Assembly: GCF_016239305.1 (NCBI RefSeq)
Contig: NZ_JAEHOQ010000002.1
Location: forward strand, 1 to 64,000
Length of the DNA stretch: 64,000 nt
Reading direction: 5' to 3'
Source: Proteus vulgaris
GTDB lineage: Bacteria > Pseudomonadota > Gammaproteobacteria > Enterobacterales > Enterobacteriaceae
A program made the translations under genes and the position numbers. Positions within the stretch are counted from its first letter, which is position 1, and the number at the start of each line of letters is the position of its first letter. The notes below the pieces were generated by a model. The model was not told where the DNA came from. It did no database searches and saw nothing but the letters and a program-made list of their open reading frames with translations. Positions 63,939 through 64,000 of the stretch are shown in pieces.

Positions 63939-64000
63939 ATGGATATATTAATTAGCGCACTTGCTTATATTGATTACACAACAATTCTTGTCGTTATTGG
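63939..64000 (+). CDS. tctA: TctA-type large membrane subunit (start only)
   Basis: A frame starting MDILISALAYIDYTTILVVI runs off the end of the window, 15 bases after tctB. Position and the hydrophobic start fit the large TctA permease of the same transporter. Confidence 0.7.
   Translation, partial: MDILISALAYIDYTTILVVI

Overview
The window is AT-rich enterobacterial DNA and most likely comes from Proteus. The ydgI-ydgH-pntAB-uspE-fnr block, rbbA/yhhJ, amn, ahpCF and iaaA are standard Enterobacterales genes with Proteus-like codon use. A sucrose PTS locus (scrA-scrB-scrR) argues for a sucrose-fermenting species such as the P. vulgaris/P. hauseri/P. terrae group rather than P. mirabilis. 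This is inference: no rRNA or tRNA gene was recognised. The window ends inside tctA.

Layout. 0.2-8.1 kb: ydgI, ydgH, pntAB, uspE and fnr. 8.5-13.4 kb: a four-gene DMSO-reductase-type operon behind a near-ideal FNR class II promoter, with an unusual Cys spacing in its catalytic subunit and an extra polyferredoxin. 13.5-18.6 kb: a quinone oxidoreductase, a tyrosine-decarboxylase-like protein that has lost its PLP lysine, and a YqjI-like PadR regulator with a His-rich tandem repeat behind three operator half-sites and a Fur-like box. 19-25.5 kb: a glycoporin, a secreted protein of unknown function, ahpC-ahpF and a secreted hydrolase. 25.5-27 kb: a CATIII-like cat gene whose leader peptide and RBS-sequestering hairpin look like a translational attenuator, then a small membrane protein. 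27-31.5 kb: an acyltransferase / PAP2 / phosphohistidine-dikinase operon. 31.6-36.2 kb: a GNAT protein, an AEC transporter, an SPI-2-type secreted-effector homologue split at an A AAA AAG slippery site, and amn. 36.2-44.4 kb: an orphan tyrosine recombinase, iaaA and yhiI-rbbA-yhhJ. 44.7-48.4 kb: an orphan pair (virion-like plus a 915-aa toroid-like protein) followed by remnants of a chemoreceptor-like protein and kdpE. 48.4-54.4 kb: an ankyrin/deaminase pair, then dmsD and the canonical dmsABC operon. 55-64 kb: scrABR, an AraC regulator with azlCD, and a DeoR-HTH/PfkB fusion leading a tctCBA tricarboxylate transport operon.

How it fits together. Fnr is encoded here, has an FNR-like box in its own leader, and probably switches on both DMSO-type reductase operons under anaerobiosis. 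Control by RNA structure recurs: the cat attenuator, a hairpin between ahpC and ahpF, one between tctC and tctB, and one abutting the amn start. Most transcription units are separated by clear hairpin terminators, several of which serve both convergent neighbours.

Most worth a second look: (1) the split SPI-2-type effector, (2) the cat leader attenuator, (3) the catalytically stripped PLP decarboxylase homologue, (4) the acyltransferase/PAP2/dikinase operon, (5) the DeoR-PfkB fusion with an altered anion hole. Family assignments rest on motifs recalled from memory, not on searches.
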